Origin: Candidatus Margulisiibacteriota bacterium
GTDB lineage: Bacteria > Margulisbacteria > WOR-1 > JAHJIW01
Length of the DNA: 64,000 nt
Assembly (NCBI GenBank): GCA_018823125.1
Contig: JAHJIW010000003.1
Location: forward strand, 1-64,000
Direction: 5' to 3'
The position numbers were made by a program, and so were the translations under genes. The notes beneath the pieces were generated by a model. That model searched no databases and was not told the DNA's origin. It saw only the letters and a list, made by a program, of their open reading frames with translations. Of the stretch, positions 35,650 through 44,863 are shown one piece after another (the first letter of the stretch is position 1; each line of letters opens with the position of its first letter).

Positions 35650-36739
35650 AAGCCAAGACCAACAATTTATGCTGCGCGTTTTGGAATTAGCCGCCAGCCA
35701 GCGCGGTAAAACCTCACCTGACCCCATGGTAGGATCGGTAATCGTAAAAGGAAGAAAAATTATCAGTGAAGGCTATCACGGCGCAGTTACTACTCCCCAC
35801 GCCGAATCCTGGGCCATCGAAAAAGCCGGGAAAAAAGTAAAGGGCGCAACCCTCTACGTTAATCTTGAACCCTGCTCGCATTACGGCAACAATCCACCCT
35901 GCGTGGATAATATTATCCGCGCCGGAATTAAAAGAGTAGTGGCTGCCATGCAGGATCCCAATCCTTTAGTTAAAGGAAAAGGATTTAAAAAACTTAGGGA
36001 CGCAAAAATTAAAGTAGAAGTTGGCCCCTTAGAAAAAGAAGCCCGCAAACTAAATGAATTTTTTATTAAACACATCACTACCGGCCTCCCCTTTGTGATC
36101 TTAAAAGTTGCCGCAACTTTAGACGGGAAAATTGCAAGCTCTACTGGCGACAGCCGCTGGATCAGCGCATTAGAATCAAGAAGATATACCCATAATTTAA
36201 GAAACCAAGTTGATGCAATACTGGTAGGAATTAACACGGTCATTAAAGACGACCCGCAGTTAACCGTACGCCTGATCCGAAAAGTAAAAAATCCGGTCAG
36301 AATCATATTAGATGCCAAATGTCGGGTACCTAAAAACGCCCGCATTTTAAACACCAAAGAAGCCCCCACCATCGTGGTAACTTCACGCGGGGCACCGAAA
36401 AATAAAATTGAGGCACTGGAAAAAATGGGCGTGGAAGTAATGATGGTCAAAGCTAAAAACGGAAAAATCGACTTAAAAGGTCTGCTAAAAATCCTGGGTA
36501 AGCGCAAAATCATGAGTCTTATAATCGAAGGCGGCAGTGACGTTTTTTCAAGTGCACTCGACGGTAAAATTGTTGATAAAATCGTGGCATTTATCGCCCC
36601 CAAATTAATCGGCGGCGCAAAGGCCAAAACCTGGTACGAAGGCATCGGCATCGAAAATATGAAAAGAAGCATGAATCTGAAAGATCTTATTTATTGGATC
36701 AGTGGAAAAGATATTTTGGTCGAAGGTTATCTGAAATAA
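35639..36739 (+). CDS. ribD: Bifunctional riboflavin biosynthesis deaminase/reductase
   Basis: RibD deaminates and then reduces the pyrimidine intermediate of riboflavin. The deaminase zinc site is HAE (H54, E56) with PCSHYGNNPPC (C79, C88); the reductase domain begins at about 145 (FVILKVAATLDGKIA). I chose the GTG at 35639, with GAGG 6 bases upstream, giving 366 residues and an 11-base overlap with the PASTA gene. No FMN riboswitch and no other rib genes are adjacent, which is unusual. Confidence 0.92.
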   Translation: MKSKSQDQQFMLRVLELAASQRGKTSPDPMVGSVIVKGRKIISEGYHGAVTTPHAESWAIEKAGKKVKGATLYVNLEPCSHYGNNPPCVDNIIRAGIKRVVAAMQDPNPLVKGKGFKKLRDAKIKVEVGPLEKEARKLNEFFIKHITTGLPFVILKVAATLDGKIASSTGDSRWISALESRRYTHNLRNQVDAILVGINTVIKDDPQLTVRLIRKVKNPVRIILDAKCRVPKNARILNTKEAPTIVVTSRGAPKNKIEALEKMGVEVMMVKAKNGKIDLKGLLKILGKRKIMSLIIEGGSDVFSSALDGKIVDKIVAFIAPKLIGGAKAKTWYEGIGIENMKRSMNLKDLIYWISGKDILVEGYLK

Positions 36740-37128
36740 TGCAAAACACGCTTAAAGTTAAAGTTTACTATTCCGATACCGACGCCGAAGGCGTGGTTTA
36801 CTACGCCAATTACTTAAAATGGTTTGAAGCCGGCCGTACCGAGTTAATCCATCAGATGGGCATCAACTTAAAAACCTTGCGAGAAAAAGAAAATATGGTT
36901 TTCGCGGTTAAAGAAGTTAACTGTAAATATAATGCCCCCGCTAAACTCTACGAAGAAATAACCATTCAAACCAAAATCAAAGAAACCACCGGCGCCAGAA
37001 TAACTTTTGAGCAAAAAGCGGTGCGGGGCAGCGAAGTTTTAGTTGAGGGTAATATTGTTTTATTTGCCTTAGATATGAAAAAGTTTAAGCCTGTGAAGAT
37101 ACCTCCATCTTTAACCGCCAGTCTATAA
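36739..37128 (+). CDS. Hotdog-fold acyl-CoA thioesterase, YbgC/YbaW-like
   Basis: 129 residues. YSDTDAEGVVYYANYLKWFE holds the conserved aspartate/tyrosine pattern of 4-hydroxybenzoyl-CoA-thioesterase-like proteins. The start overlaps the ribD stop by one base (TAATG). It hydrolyses acyl-CoA or acyl-ACP; the natural substrate is not known. Confidence 0.88.
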   Translation: MQNTLKVKVYYSDTDAEGVVYYANYLKWFEAGRTELIHQMGINLKTLREKENMVFAVKEVNCKYNAPAKLYEEITIQTKIKETTGARITFEQKAVRGSEVLVEGNIVLFALDMKKFKPVKIPPSLTASL

Positions 37129-37139
37129 TATGCTATAAT
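37111..37139 (+). promoter_or_regulatory. Promoter of the DUF1858 gene, leaderless geometry
   Basis: TTAACC, 17 bases, then TATAAT, 9 bases from the ATG at 37149. No SD. It lies within the 3' end of the thioesterase gene. Confidence 0.6.
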
Positions 37140-37148
37140 TAATTCACT

Positions 37149-37343
37149 ATGACACAAGAAATCAACAAAAACATGACGATTGCCGAAGCACTGAAGATTA
37201 AGCCGCAGATTGCCGCAGTTTTGATGAGCAAGGGCATGCACTGCCTGGGATGCTCGATCGCGGCCGCCGAAACCATTGCTCAAGCCGCAGACGTACACGG
37301 TATAAAAATTGATGAGCTGATGGAAGAGATTAAAAAGGCTTAG
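37149..37343 (+). CDS. DUF1858 redox-type small protein
   Basis: The 64-residue protein carries the GMHCLGCSIAAAET segment with its CxxC pair, the hallmark of DUF1858 (hybrid-cluster-protein-associated redox disulfide domain). It may bind a metal or act as a disulfide switch. It shares a 4-bp tail overlap with pyrB. Confidence 0.85.
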   Translation: MTQEINKNMTIAEALKIKPQIAAVLMSKGMHCLGCSIAAAETIAQAADVHGIKIDELMEEIKKA

Positions 37344-38281
37344 TTTCCGTTTTTCCCGCCGAGGAGTAAGAAGAGGACTGCCATCCGGATAGCAACTCCA
37401 TTTTTAACTTGGTCTAAAATTACGTTATAAGGACCGTCGGCCACTTCGGTAGAAAGCTCAAGTCCGCGGTTAATCGGCCCCGGGTGCATAATCACTACAT
37501 CTTTTTTAGCTTTTTTCATGCGCGCCGCGTCAATCCCGTAAAGTTTGGTGTATTCTTCTCTGGAGGGGAATAAGCCTTTGCCTTGCCGCTCCATTTGAAT
37601 CCTCAGTACATTAATAAAGTCGGCTTCACCGATAACCTTATCGAGGTGACAAGACACTTCCGCTCCCATTTCTTCAATGCCTACCGGGATTAGGGTTGGC
37701 GGACCGCACACAATTACTCGGGCTCCCAGCTTTTTTAATCCCCAGATATTGGAGCGGGCCACTCGACTATGTGCAATATCCCCTACAATCAGGATGGTCT
37801 TACCTTTGACGGTTTTTTTCTTTTCCTGCATGGTAAAGATGTCCAGCAATCCCTGGGTCGGATGTTCGTTAAATCCGTCTCCGGCATTGATCACTGATGC
37901 CTTTAGGTTTTTAGCAATTAGCTGCGGGGCACCGGCCATGGAGTGGCGGATCACGATGGCATCAATCCCCATCACTTCGATATTTTTGGCAGTATCAATT
38001 AAGGTTTCGCCTTTGGTCATACTGCTGGTTTTAGTAGTAATGGAGCCCGTCGTTGCCGACAACATCTTGGCGGCCATCTCAAACGAAGACTTGGTGCGGG
38101 TGGATGGCTCGTAAAACAAATTGAAGATGGTTTTACCATTTAAGGCCGGAACTCTTTTGATCGGGCGGTGAAAAACTTCCTTTAAAGATTCGGCAGTTTG
38201 AAATACTAGGCGGAGATCTTCAGCTGATAGATCTTTTAATCCGAGGAGATCTTTGGAGGTTAAACTTTTTACCTTGCTCAT
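37340..38281 (-). CDS. pyrB: Aspartate carbamoyltransferase catalytic subunit
   Basis: PyrB makes carbamoyl-aspartate, the first committed step of pyrimidine synthesis. The carbamoyl-phosphate site STRTKSSFE, the HPTQGLLD aspartate-site motif and the HPGPINRG segment are present. The start is placed at the ATG 38281 (313 residues); a GTG two codons earlier is possible. A TATAAT box lies about 40 bases upstream and AAGGTC precedes the ATG. No pyrI or pyrC follows. Confidence 0.93.
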   Translation of the reverse strand: MSKVKSLTSKDLLGLKDLSAEDLRLVFQTAESLKEVFHRPIKRVPALNGKTIFNLFYEPSTRTKSSFEMAAKMLSATTGSITTKTSSMTKGETLIDTAKNIEVMGIDAIVIRHSMAGAPQLIAKNLKASVINAGDGFNEHPTQGLLDIFTMQEKKKTVKGKTILIVGDIAHSRVARSNIWGLKKLGARVIVCGPPTLIPVGIEEMGAEVSCHLDKVIGEADFINVLRIQMERQGKGLFPSREEYTKLYGIDAARMKKAKKDVVIMHPGPINRGLELSTEVADGPYNVILDQVKNGVAIRMAVLFLLLGGKNGN

Positions 38282-38369
38282 ATTCACTGGACCTTGATTT
38301 CAAGCCTTAAATATTATATCATTTTAAAAGTTTTGCAGCAACCCGCATGCCCAGGAGGAGATTTCCCCG

Positions 38370-39383
38370 TTGCGAAAAATTTTCATTTTTACTGTTCTGT
38401 TGCTGATTTTGGTGGCGCTGGTTTATATCTACACCGCACCGCGCCTATCTACTCAAGCCGAATCATCCAAAAAACTTTTAGGAACCACCGTTGATTTAAA
38501 AATTTACGGTCAGGGCGCCAAACTAGCTGAAAGAGATGTCATCAAATCCATCGAGAAAACTCAGGACCTCATCGACGGTCATAAACAACGCAGTGAAATA
38601 AGCCTAATTAATAACATGGCCGGCATTGCTTCGGTCGCAGTTAGTCCCACCACCTTCAACGTGGTAAAACGATCGCTCGCTTTATCTAAAGCCACCGGCG
38701 GAAATTTTGATATATCAATTGGACCGCTTGCGGATTTATGGAAAGCAGCCATTAAAACCAATACCCTCCCGGAAACCGCCGCCGTTAAAAAAGCTATCCG
38801 CCTGACCGATTACCGCATGATCGACATGGACTTTCGACTGGAAACCATTAAACTCCCCTCAACTGGGATGAAACTGGATGTCGGAGCAGTGGGTAAAGGT
38901 TATGCTTTTGATCTGGCCAACAAAATATTAGAAAAACACAAAATTAAAAGTGCCCTGCTTTCCTGCGGCAGTTCGATCGTGGCCATCGGAAAAAATCCGC
39001 AGGGTAAACCCTGGAAAATTGCAGTAAGTCATCCCCGCAAAACCGAAAAAGAAAACTTTTTAGGGTACGTTGAACTAGAAGACCAGGCCCTTTCCACCAC
39101 CGGCGACTACGAGCAGTTTTCCGTGATCAACGGCAAAAGGTTTTCGCATATTATTGACCCGGTCAGCGGCTACCCGGCCGAAGGAGTGCAGGCGGTAACG
39201 GTTATCGCTAAAAACGGAACGGATGCCGACGCCTATTCCACCGCCATATTTGTAATGGGGGTCAAAAAAGGGTTATACTTTCTAAACAGCCAGTCCGGAG
39301 TAGAAGGTTTAATTGTAGACCAAGACGGAAAAGTTCATAAATCCAAGAATTTTAAATTGATCGAGGCAGAAGAAGAAACATGA
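38370..39383 (+). CDS. apbE: FAD:protein FMN transferase (ApbE)
   Basis: ApbE attaches FMN to threonine residues of flavoproteins outside the cytoplasm. The protein has an N-terminal signal/anchor helix (about 4-22) and the ApbE motifs SKATGGNFDISIGPL, DVGAVGKGYAFD and a C-terminal GTDADAYSTAIFVMG. Translation starts at a TTG after GGAGGAG at 9 bases. It overlaps ackA by 4 bases (ATGA). Which flavoprotein it serves is not clear, because no Rnf or Nqr genes are in the window. Confidence 0.92.
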   Translation: MRKIFIFTVLLLILVALVYIYTAPRLSTQAESSKKLLGTTVDLKIYGQGAKLAERDVIKSIEKTQDLIDGHKQRSEISLINNMAGIASVAVSPTTFNVVKRSLALSKATGGNFDISIGPLADLWKAAIKTNTLPETAAVKKAIRLTDYRMIDMDFRLETIKLPSTGMKLDVGAVGKGYAFDLANKILEKHKIKSALLSCGSSIVAIGKNPQGKPWKIAVSHPRKTEKENFLGYVELEDQALSTTGDYEQFSVINGKRFSHIIDPVSGYPAEGVQAVTVIAKNGTDADAYSTAIFVMGVKKGLYFLNSQSGVEGLIVDQDGKVHKSKNFKLIEAEEET

Positions 39384-40654
39384 TAATTTTAGCTCTCAAC
39401 TGCGGCAGTTCATCGGTAAAGTACCAGTTATATAACTGGGAGAAAAAAGCCGCCATCGCTAAAGGTGAAGTCGAAAGAGTAGGCATTGCCAATTCTTCCA
39501 TTACCCATAAACGGCCCGGCAAAGAAAAATACGAACTGGCCGCCGAATGTAAGGACCACGAAACCGCCATTAAATTAATCATCGACACCATTACCGATCC
39601 TAAAGTTGGGGTTATCAAGTCGATGTCAGAAATTCAGGCAGTAGGCCACCGGGTAGTCCACGGCGGAGAAAAATTTAAGCACTCAGTAAAAATCGATGCC
39701 GACGTAAAAGCCGCCATTAAAGACATGATTGATCTCGCCCCGCTCCACAACCCCCATAATCTAGCCGGAATCGAAGCCGCCGAACTTATTTTGCCCCACG
39801 TCCCCCACATTGCGGTTTTTGACACCGCATTTCATCAAACCATGCCGCAGTCTGCTTATACATACGCAGTTCCTTATGAATGGTACGCCATGTACGGAGT
39901 TAGACGCTACGGCTTTCATGGCACTTCACATCTTTATGTTTCGAGACGGGCGGCAGTTTTACTAGGTAAAAAACCCTCCGAAACTAATTTGATTACATTA
40001 CATATCGGCAATGGTGTCAGCCTGGCTGCAATAAAAGGCGGCATTTCAGTGGATACCAGCATGGGATTAACTCCACTGGAAGGCGCGGTGATGGGCACCC
40101 GCTGCGGCGATTTAGATCCGGCCATCATTTTATTTATGATCGAAAAAGAAGGTTTTTACGTTGAAGAGCTAGATTCGGTACTAAATAAAAAGAGCGGTCT
40201 TTTGGGAATTACCGGAAAATACATGGACCGCCGCGACATCGACAAGGGCATTGAAGCCGGTGACGAAAGATGTATTTTAGCCGAACAAATCGAATCTTAT
40301 CGTCTAAAAAAATATATTGGGGCTTATTCGGCCGCACTCGGAAAAGTGGATGCCATTGTATTTACCGCCGGCGCCGGTGAGCTTAACTATAAACTCCGCA
40401 GCCAGGTTCTCGAAGGCATGGAAAACCAAGGTATTATTTTAGATCCAAATCGCAATGTAGCCGCAGTTAGCCGCGAGGAAGAAAGCATTATTTCCACTAA
40501 CGATTCACCGGTTAAGGTTTTTGCCATCCCAACTAACGAAGAAATTGTTTTTATTGAAGACGTAGTGGCAATTTTAGAAGATCGTTATAAACCGCATACC
40601 GAATTTACTTACTCATTCGATAGTCCAAATTATAAACAACCAAAAAGGATATAA
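39380..40654 (+). CDS. ackA: Acetate kinase
   Basis: AckA makes ATP from acetyl phosphate. ALNCGSSSVKYQL, the VGHRVVHGGEKF, GFHGTSH and HIGNGVSL segments and the 424-residue size are all standard. It is translationally coupled to apbE. The partner pta is absent from the window. It suggests fermentative, substrate-level ATP production. Confidence 0.95.
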   Translation: MIILALNCGSSSVKYQLYNWEKKAAIAKGEVERVGIANSSITHKRPGKEKYELAAECKDHETAIKLIIDTITDPKVGVIKSMSEIQAVGHRVVHGGEKFKHSVKIDADVKAAIKDMIDLAPLHNPHNLAGIEAAELILPHVPHIAVFDTAFHQTMPQSAYTYAVPYEWYAMYGVRRYGFHGTSHLYVSRRAAVLLGKKPSETNLITLHIGNGVSLAAIKGGISVDTSMGLTPLEGAVMGTRCGDLDPAIILFMIEKEGFYVEELDSVLNKKSGLLGITGKYMDRRDIDKGIEAGDERCILAEQIESYRLKKYIGAYSAALGKVDAIVFTAGAGELNYKLRSQVLEGMENQGIILDPNRNVAAVSREEESIISTNDSPVKVFAIPTNEEIVFIEDVVAILEDRYKPHTEFTYSFDSPNYKQPKRI

Positions 40655-40657
40655 ACT

Positions 40658-41893
40658 GTGGCAAATTTATGTATTTTTGAAGATTCCGGATATCAAAAGC
40701 TGTTTCCATTATGTTTAATGCGTCCGGTTTTTGAAATTAAGTGCGGGATTTCTACCTTACTACAAAAGATTTTACACTCATATTTATCGGTAGAAAAAGA
40801 TATTGCGGTTTCCCTCGAATGCCGTGAATATTTACAGGAAGTAGTTAAAAATAACCACCATGAAAAACCGGTTAACGCCCTCCCCTATGCGAATGACTGC
40901 TTATTTATTAACGGCCGTGTTTTAGCTGATATAAATCTATCGCGGCAAATTCCTTTTTCGGGAAATGACGAGATTTTTGTAGCGGGATCAACCGTAGTGG
41001 CCGCCCGATTATCCAAAGATAATTTAAATAAGCTTCGAGACCATTTGGGCAAAGAAACATTTGAAGAAACCTTACTTTCTTTAAAGAAATATGCAAAAAC
41101 TACTTCCATCGATATCAAAACTATTGATTATCCTTGGCAATTAATTAAGGAAAACCCATCCGAAATTGAAAACGATTACCAAAAACTTTGGGGAAAAGGC
41201 AAGATCAAAGGCAAATTAAACAAAGAAGTAGTAATTTACGATAAAAAGAACGTAGTCATTGAAGATGGGGCTAAAATTGAGTCTTTTGTAGTAATCGATT
41301 CTAGTAATGGACCAGTAATCATCAACGAAGGCGCTCATATTTTGCCCCACACCACCATCCAAGGCCCCGCTTATATTGGCAAAAACACTAAAATCCTGGG
41401 CGGCAGTATCCGCGGTGGAACTACAATCGGGCCAAATTGTAAAATTCACGGTGAAGTTAACAGTTCAATCATCCACGGCTACTCAAATAAAGCTCATTAC
41501 GGATTTTTAGGGCATTCCTATCTGTGTGAGTGGGTAAATTTGGGTGCCGGCACCACTAACAGCAACCTAAAAAACAATTACGGCAACGTAAAAATATGGA
41601 ATAAGGGAAACCTGATTGATTCGGGTGAACAAGTTATTGGATGTTTTATTGGAGATCATTCCAAAACTGCCATTGGCACGCTACTTAATACAGGCACCGT
41701 TATTTCAATCTTCTGCAACATATTTGAAGGAATGCCTCCCAAATATGTAGGACTATTTGCGTTTGGGCTAAAGAAAAAGTTTAATTTAGATAAAGCAATT
41801 GAAATTGCTAAGGTGGTTATGAAACGAAGAGGAATCGAAATAACCGCGGAAGATACAAATCTGATAAAGCTACTTTATAGCTTTAAAACTTAA
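40658..41893 (+). CDS. GlmU-like sugar nucleotidyltransferase, alternative type
   Basis: The 411-residue protein resembles the alternative GlmU family: an N-terminal part beginning with LCIFEDSGYQKLFPL and LMRPVFEIKCGISTLL, and a C-terminal left-handed beta-helix of hexapeptide repeats (about 200-345), including SIIHGYSNKAHYGFLGHSYL and NLGAGTTNSNLKNNYG. Such enzymes make UDP-GlcNAc. The GTG start lies 3 bases after ackA. It shares a 4-bp tail overlap with the RelA/SpoT-GGDEF gene. Confidence 0.82.
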   Translation: MANLCIFEDSGYQKLFPLCLMRPVFEIKCGISTLLQKILHSYLSVEKDIAVSLECREYLQEVVKNNHHEKPVNALPYANDCLFINGRVLADINLSRQIPFSGNDEIFVAGSTVVAARLSKDNLNKLRDHLGKETFEETLLSLKKYAKTTSIDIKTIDYPWQLIKENPSEIENDYQKLWGKGKIKGKLNKEVVIYDKKNVVIEDGAKIESFVVIDSSNGPVIINEGAHILPHTTIQGPAYIGKNTKILGGSIRGGTTIGPNCKIHGEVNSSIIHGYSNKAHYGFLGHSYLCEWVNLGAGTTNSNLKNNYGNVKIWNKGNLIDSGEQVIGCFIGDHSKTAIGTLLNTGTVISIFCNIFEGMPPKYVGLFAFGLKKKFNLDKAIEIAKVVMKRRGIEITAEDTNLIKLLYSFKT

Positions 41894-44778
41894 TTTTTAC
41901 TTTTCGGTCTGGGTACACTCGCGTCTGCATCCGGATCAATGCCTACTAGATCCTTCTCAATATCTGCCGCCAGGCCTCTGTAAAACTTTCTTTCCAAAAA
42001 TTTTCTACCACCCATATATTGAACATCAAACACCACGGCCATCCCAAATCCTCTTTTTCGGGAAGGAGCACTCATTTTAACAATGGTAACATTTTCATGT
42101 GCTAGACGACCAAAGATAGCGGGTAATACCGCTCGATATTGATCATTAAAGCTAACCGTAAATCTATAGACCGGACCACGCTGAGACGGGGCCACAATAC
42201 TTACCGGAGGAAGATTTCCGTACAAACTACCGATTCCCTGCAGCTTATCCATACTCATCACACCGGAGCTAAATACAAAACGCATCGGTTTTACTCCGCC
42301 GCTTACGGCTAGATTATAGTCAGCGGGATTATCATATACGTAAATCTCATCCGGAAAAACACGGCGACTCAAAAAATGATGATACAAGTCATTTAAAACC
42401 CCCGGACGGTCCTCAGACGGTAAAACATAAAATTCGTCGGATCCACGGTTTCCATATTGGCAACAATAAAATAAGTTGCGCTTCAATACACGATAAAATG
42501 TTTCTAAAATATGCTTTTGTGCTCGCAAATCATCTCTAAACATATGCATTAAGGCTCCCAGCGTCTCCCCTGATCCAAATCCCGACAATCTGGCCACCCA
42601 ATCAATATCAAACACCCACGTTTCTTTAATGGGTTTTCCTTTCGCCAGGTCCTCAAGCATAAAATTCTTACCACTTAACATTGCGTCAATACTATCTTCT
42701 AATAATTTTCTGCCTGCTAGTACCGCTCCCGGTGATGATGGAAAAGGACCACAGGAAAAGCCCGGACCCCTCTCTAGAATTAACGCTGCGTTAATCCTGG
42801 CCTGCGAGGATGGCAAATTAACTTTATTCCGACTGGCCACCGTGGCTCCAATCCGGCTTCCATGATCTACATAAGCGATTCCTCCGTTAGCAATGATTGC
42901 AACGTCGCCATTGGTTCGGAACTGCATGCCTTTTTCATCTAAATGATATACTTTATGCATATCGGTCAATTCATTTGAAGCCGCCATCGCAACCGAAACA
43001 TCTAGAGTATTGGGTAAATCTTTCCATCCGCCCGTAGGCACCACCACTACGGAAACGCGGTTCCATCCGGCACGATCAAGATACGCCCAGCGGCTATCCT
43101 GCGCGCCGTTGGCGGGCGAGTTTCCTCTGCTATTAATGGCATAAACATAGCTATTGCGAGAAGATAATTCTACGATATTATTCCAGCGCATCGCCCGGGT
43201 TGCTTCGATGGTTGCTCCTACCCGGGTAAGTTTACCGGTAAAATCAGCTGCCTCTTCTTCGGCCAGCCCTGCTTTATAATTTGCCCAGTGAGATGCGGTT
43301 CCCATTTCTGCAACCAGATCCATCTCCCGGGTTCTGATTTGTACCATCAAAGTTTGTCCCAGCCATTCTTCTCCTTTTTTTCTAAAGTGTAAATGGAGGG
43401 ATTGGTAGCCATTATCTTTAGCATGTTCGATAAAATCAGTTATCTCTTCCGCCTCAGGAACTAACTCCCATCCTCTCCTAGTCAGATAATTAATTGCTAT
43501 TTCCATGATTTCATAACACTCTTGGTCGGTTTCTCCAATAATTCGGCATGCCCAAAGATCGGATAAAGATTCTTTAGCCACCGCAGATAAATCCGGCACT
43601 CCCGTCAACTCTGCTTCCGCGTAGGCTCGATCATATTTTTCCATTGCGCGGGCAACTTCTTTTGGCCGCCAAATAAATTCCGGAGCCGGCCGGTCTCTAA
43701 TCTCGGTCGCATCTCCAAAAAGGGCTGACCTAAAACTTTCCATAAATTTATTGATTTCATGCAGGGACTGGCGGGTGCTCATTCCAGTCCAGGTTCTCAA
43801 ATTATTTTCAAAATGACGGTATGCTTCAAAATCAAGATGCATAACACCTAAATTATATAGTTGTGATGCAAGTGCCCCGTACCCCAACTGCCCCATAAGT
43901 TCTGCATGTAAGTAGCGTGCCTGTATTGCCAAAGCCCTCATTTCTGCAAGCTGATCCAAGACATCTTCTCTTCTCCGATAACTCGCCTCAAGTCCGCGGG
44001 CAGAAACCTTGAGCGCTTCTAAACAAGATACTGCCTGAATAATATGGGATTCCATTTGTGGAGCTTCCCGGACGCGGGCCATAATCACGCGGTCTCTTTG
44101 TTCGGTTGGTCTTTGTCCGGTAGCATTATTGATCCGATCCATTTCAGGATGATAATGAAATGATTCCAAGGCAGCAGCTTCCGTAACCGTTCTGGCAAGC
44201 GGAATTCCCAGCATTTCCTCAACCTGTTCGGCTTCCATTCCTTGCAGCAGCGCTAATGCAATCACTTCTACCCCAAAGTTATTTTTGATTAAAGTTCCAG
44301 CCACATTTAAATTATGGGCCAGGATTGAGGCTCCTTCCCTGGAAAAGTAAATTGAAACCAAACCAATAACATCTCCTAATAATTCTTCCGCATATTCAAA
44401 TTCATGTTCCCGGGAAGGCTCGGAATAATAGGTTAATAAATAATCTTCGACTTCACCCCTAAACTTTTCTAACATACTGGCTACTTCATTTACTTTTCCA
44501 TATGCAATAATCCCTCCAGATGAACTTCCATTGGAAGCCATTTCCATCGGGACAGTTATTTCTAAACGCGCTCTTTCCGCTACCCCAGATGCCAAACATT
44601 CTCTTGGGCCAACATTTACGCCCCTACCTCCCCCAAACAATTTACTATCCACCCAGGAAAGCGCTCGGTTTACACCGCGCCGACCCTGCTGCCAAGCTCT
44701 GCGCGCGCGGTCCGCACGGCTGCCGACTGCCGGGTAATGCCAGGTATTAACATTTCGTGTTTTTCCTAATTTGGCCAT
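41890..44778 (-). CDS. RelA/SpoT-like and GGDEF-like fusion protein
   Basis: The 962 residues read in order as: a degenerate HD-like hydrolase region (about 130-205, the HD pair replaced by QG in ALALLQGME); a RelA/SpoT synthetase domain (about 405-502: DLWACRII, NGYQSLH at 456-462, VQIRTREM, SHW); a TGS-like segment (about 540-640); a GGDEF-like domain (about 685-845: FDID at 723-726, GETLGALMHMFRDDLR, RGSDEF at 778-783, FSSGVM); and an ACT-like end (about 868-920). The synthetase glutamate that normally precedes VQIRT is Met here. Sigma-28-like promoter instance 7 lies 20 bases upstream. Activity of either domain is unproven. Confidence 0.8.
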   Translation of the reverse strand: MAKLGKTRNVNTWHYPAVGSRADRARRAWQQGRRGVNRALSWVDSKLFGGGRGVNVGPRECLASGVAERARLEITVPMEMASNGSSSGGIIAYGKVNEVASMLEKFRGEVEDYLLTYYSEPSREHEFEYAEELLGDVIGLVSIYFSREGASILAHNLNVAGTLIKNNFGVEVIALALLQGMEAEQVEEMLGIPLARTVTEAAALESFHYHPEMDRINNATGQRPTEQRDRVIMARVREAPQMESHIIQAVSCLEALKVSARGLEASYRRREDVLDQLAEMRALAIQARYLHAELMGQLGYGALASQLYNLGVMHLDFEAYRHFENNLRTWTGMSTRQSLHEINKFMESFRSALFGDATEIRDRPAPEFIWRPKEVARAMEKYDRAYAEAELTGVPDLSAVAKESLSDLWACRIIGETDQECYEIMEIAINYLTRRGWELVPEAEEITDFIEHAKDNGYQSLHLHFRKKGEEWLGQTLMVQIRTREMDLVAEMGTASHWANYKAGLAEEEAADFTGKLTRVGATIEATRAMRWNNIVELSSRNSYVYAINSRGNSPANGAQDSRWAYLDRAGWNRVSVVVVPTGGWKDLPNTLDVSVAMAASNELTDMHKVYHLDEKGMQFRTNGDVAIIANGGIAYVDHGSRIGATVASRNKVNLPSSQARINAALILERGPGFSCGPFPSSPGAVLAGRKLLEDSIDAMLSGKNFMLEDLAKGKPIKETWVFDIDWVARLSGFGSGETLGALMHMFRDDLRAQKHILETFYRVLKRNLFYCCQYGNRGSDEFYVLPSEDRPGVLNDLYHHFLSRRVFPDEIYVYDNPADYNLAVSGGVKPMRFVFSSGVMSMDKLQGIGSLYGNLPPVSIVAPSQRGPVYRFTVSFNDQYRAVLPAIFGRLAHENVTIVKMSAPSRKRGFGMAVVFDVQYMGGRKFLERKFYRGLAADIEKDLVGIDPDADASVPRPKSKN

Positions 44779-44797
44779 AGTTATAACGTTCCTGTAT

Positions 44798-44827
44798 ATA
44801 TATCGACCATTTTGAGGGGAAATTTCA
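44798..44827 (-). promoter_or_regulatory. Sigma-28-like promoter (instance 7)
   Basis: TGAAATTT, 14 bases, then CGATATAT, followed after 19-20 bases by the ATG of the RelA/SpoT-GGDEF gene. Confidence 0.7.
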
Positions 44828-44863
44828 GATATTTATAATAATGTATGTTATGGGGAGCGAAAA

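Noticed and set aside
35600..35650. FMN riboswitch before ribD
   Set aside because: ribD overlaps the PASTA gene, so there is no leader.
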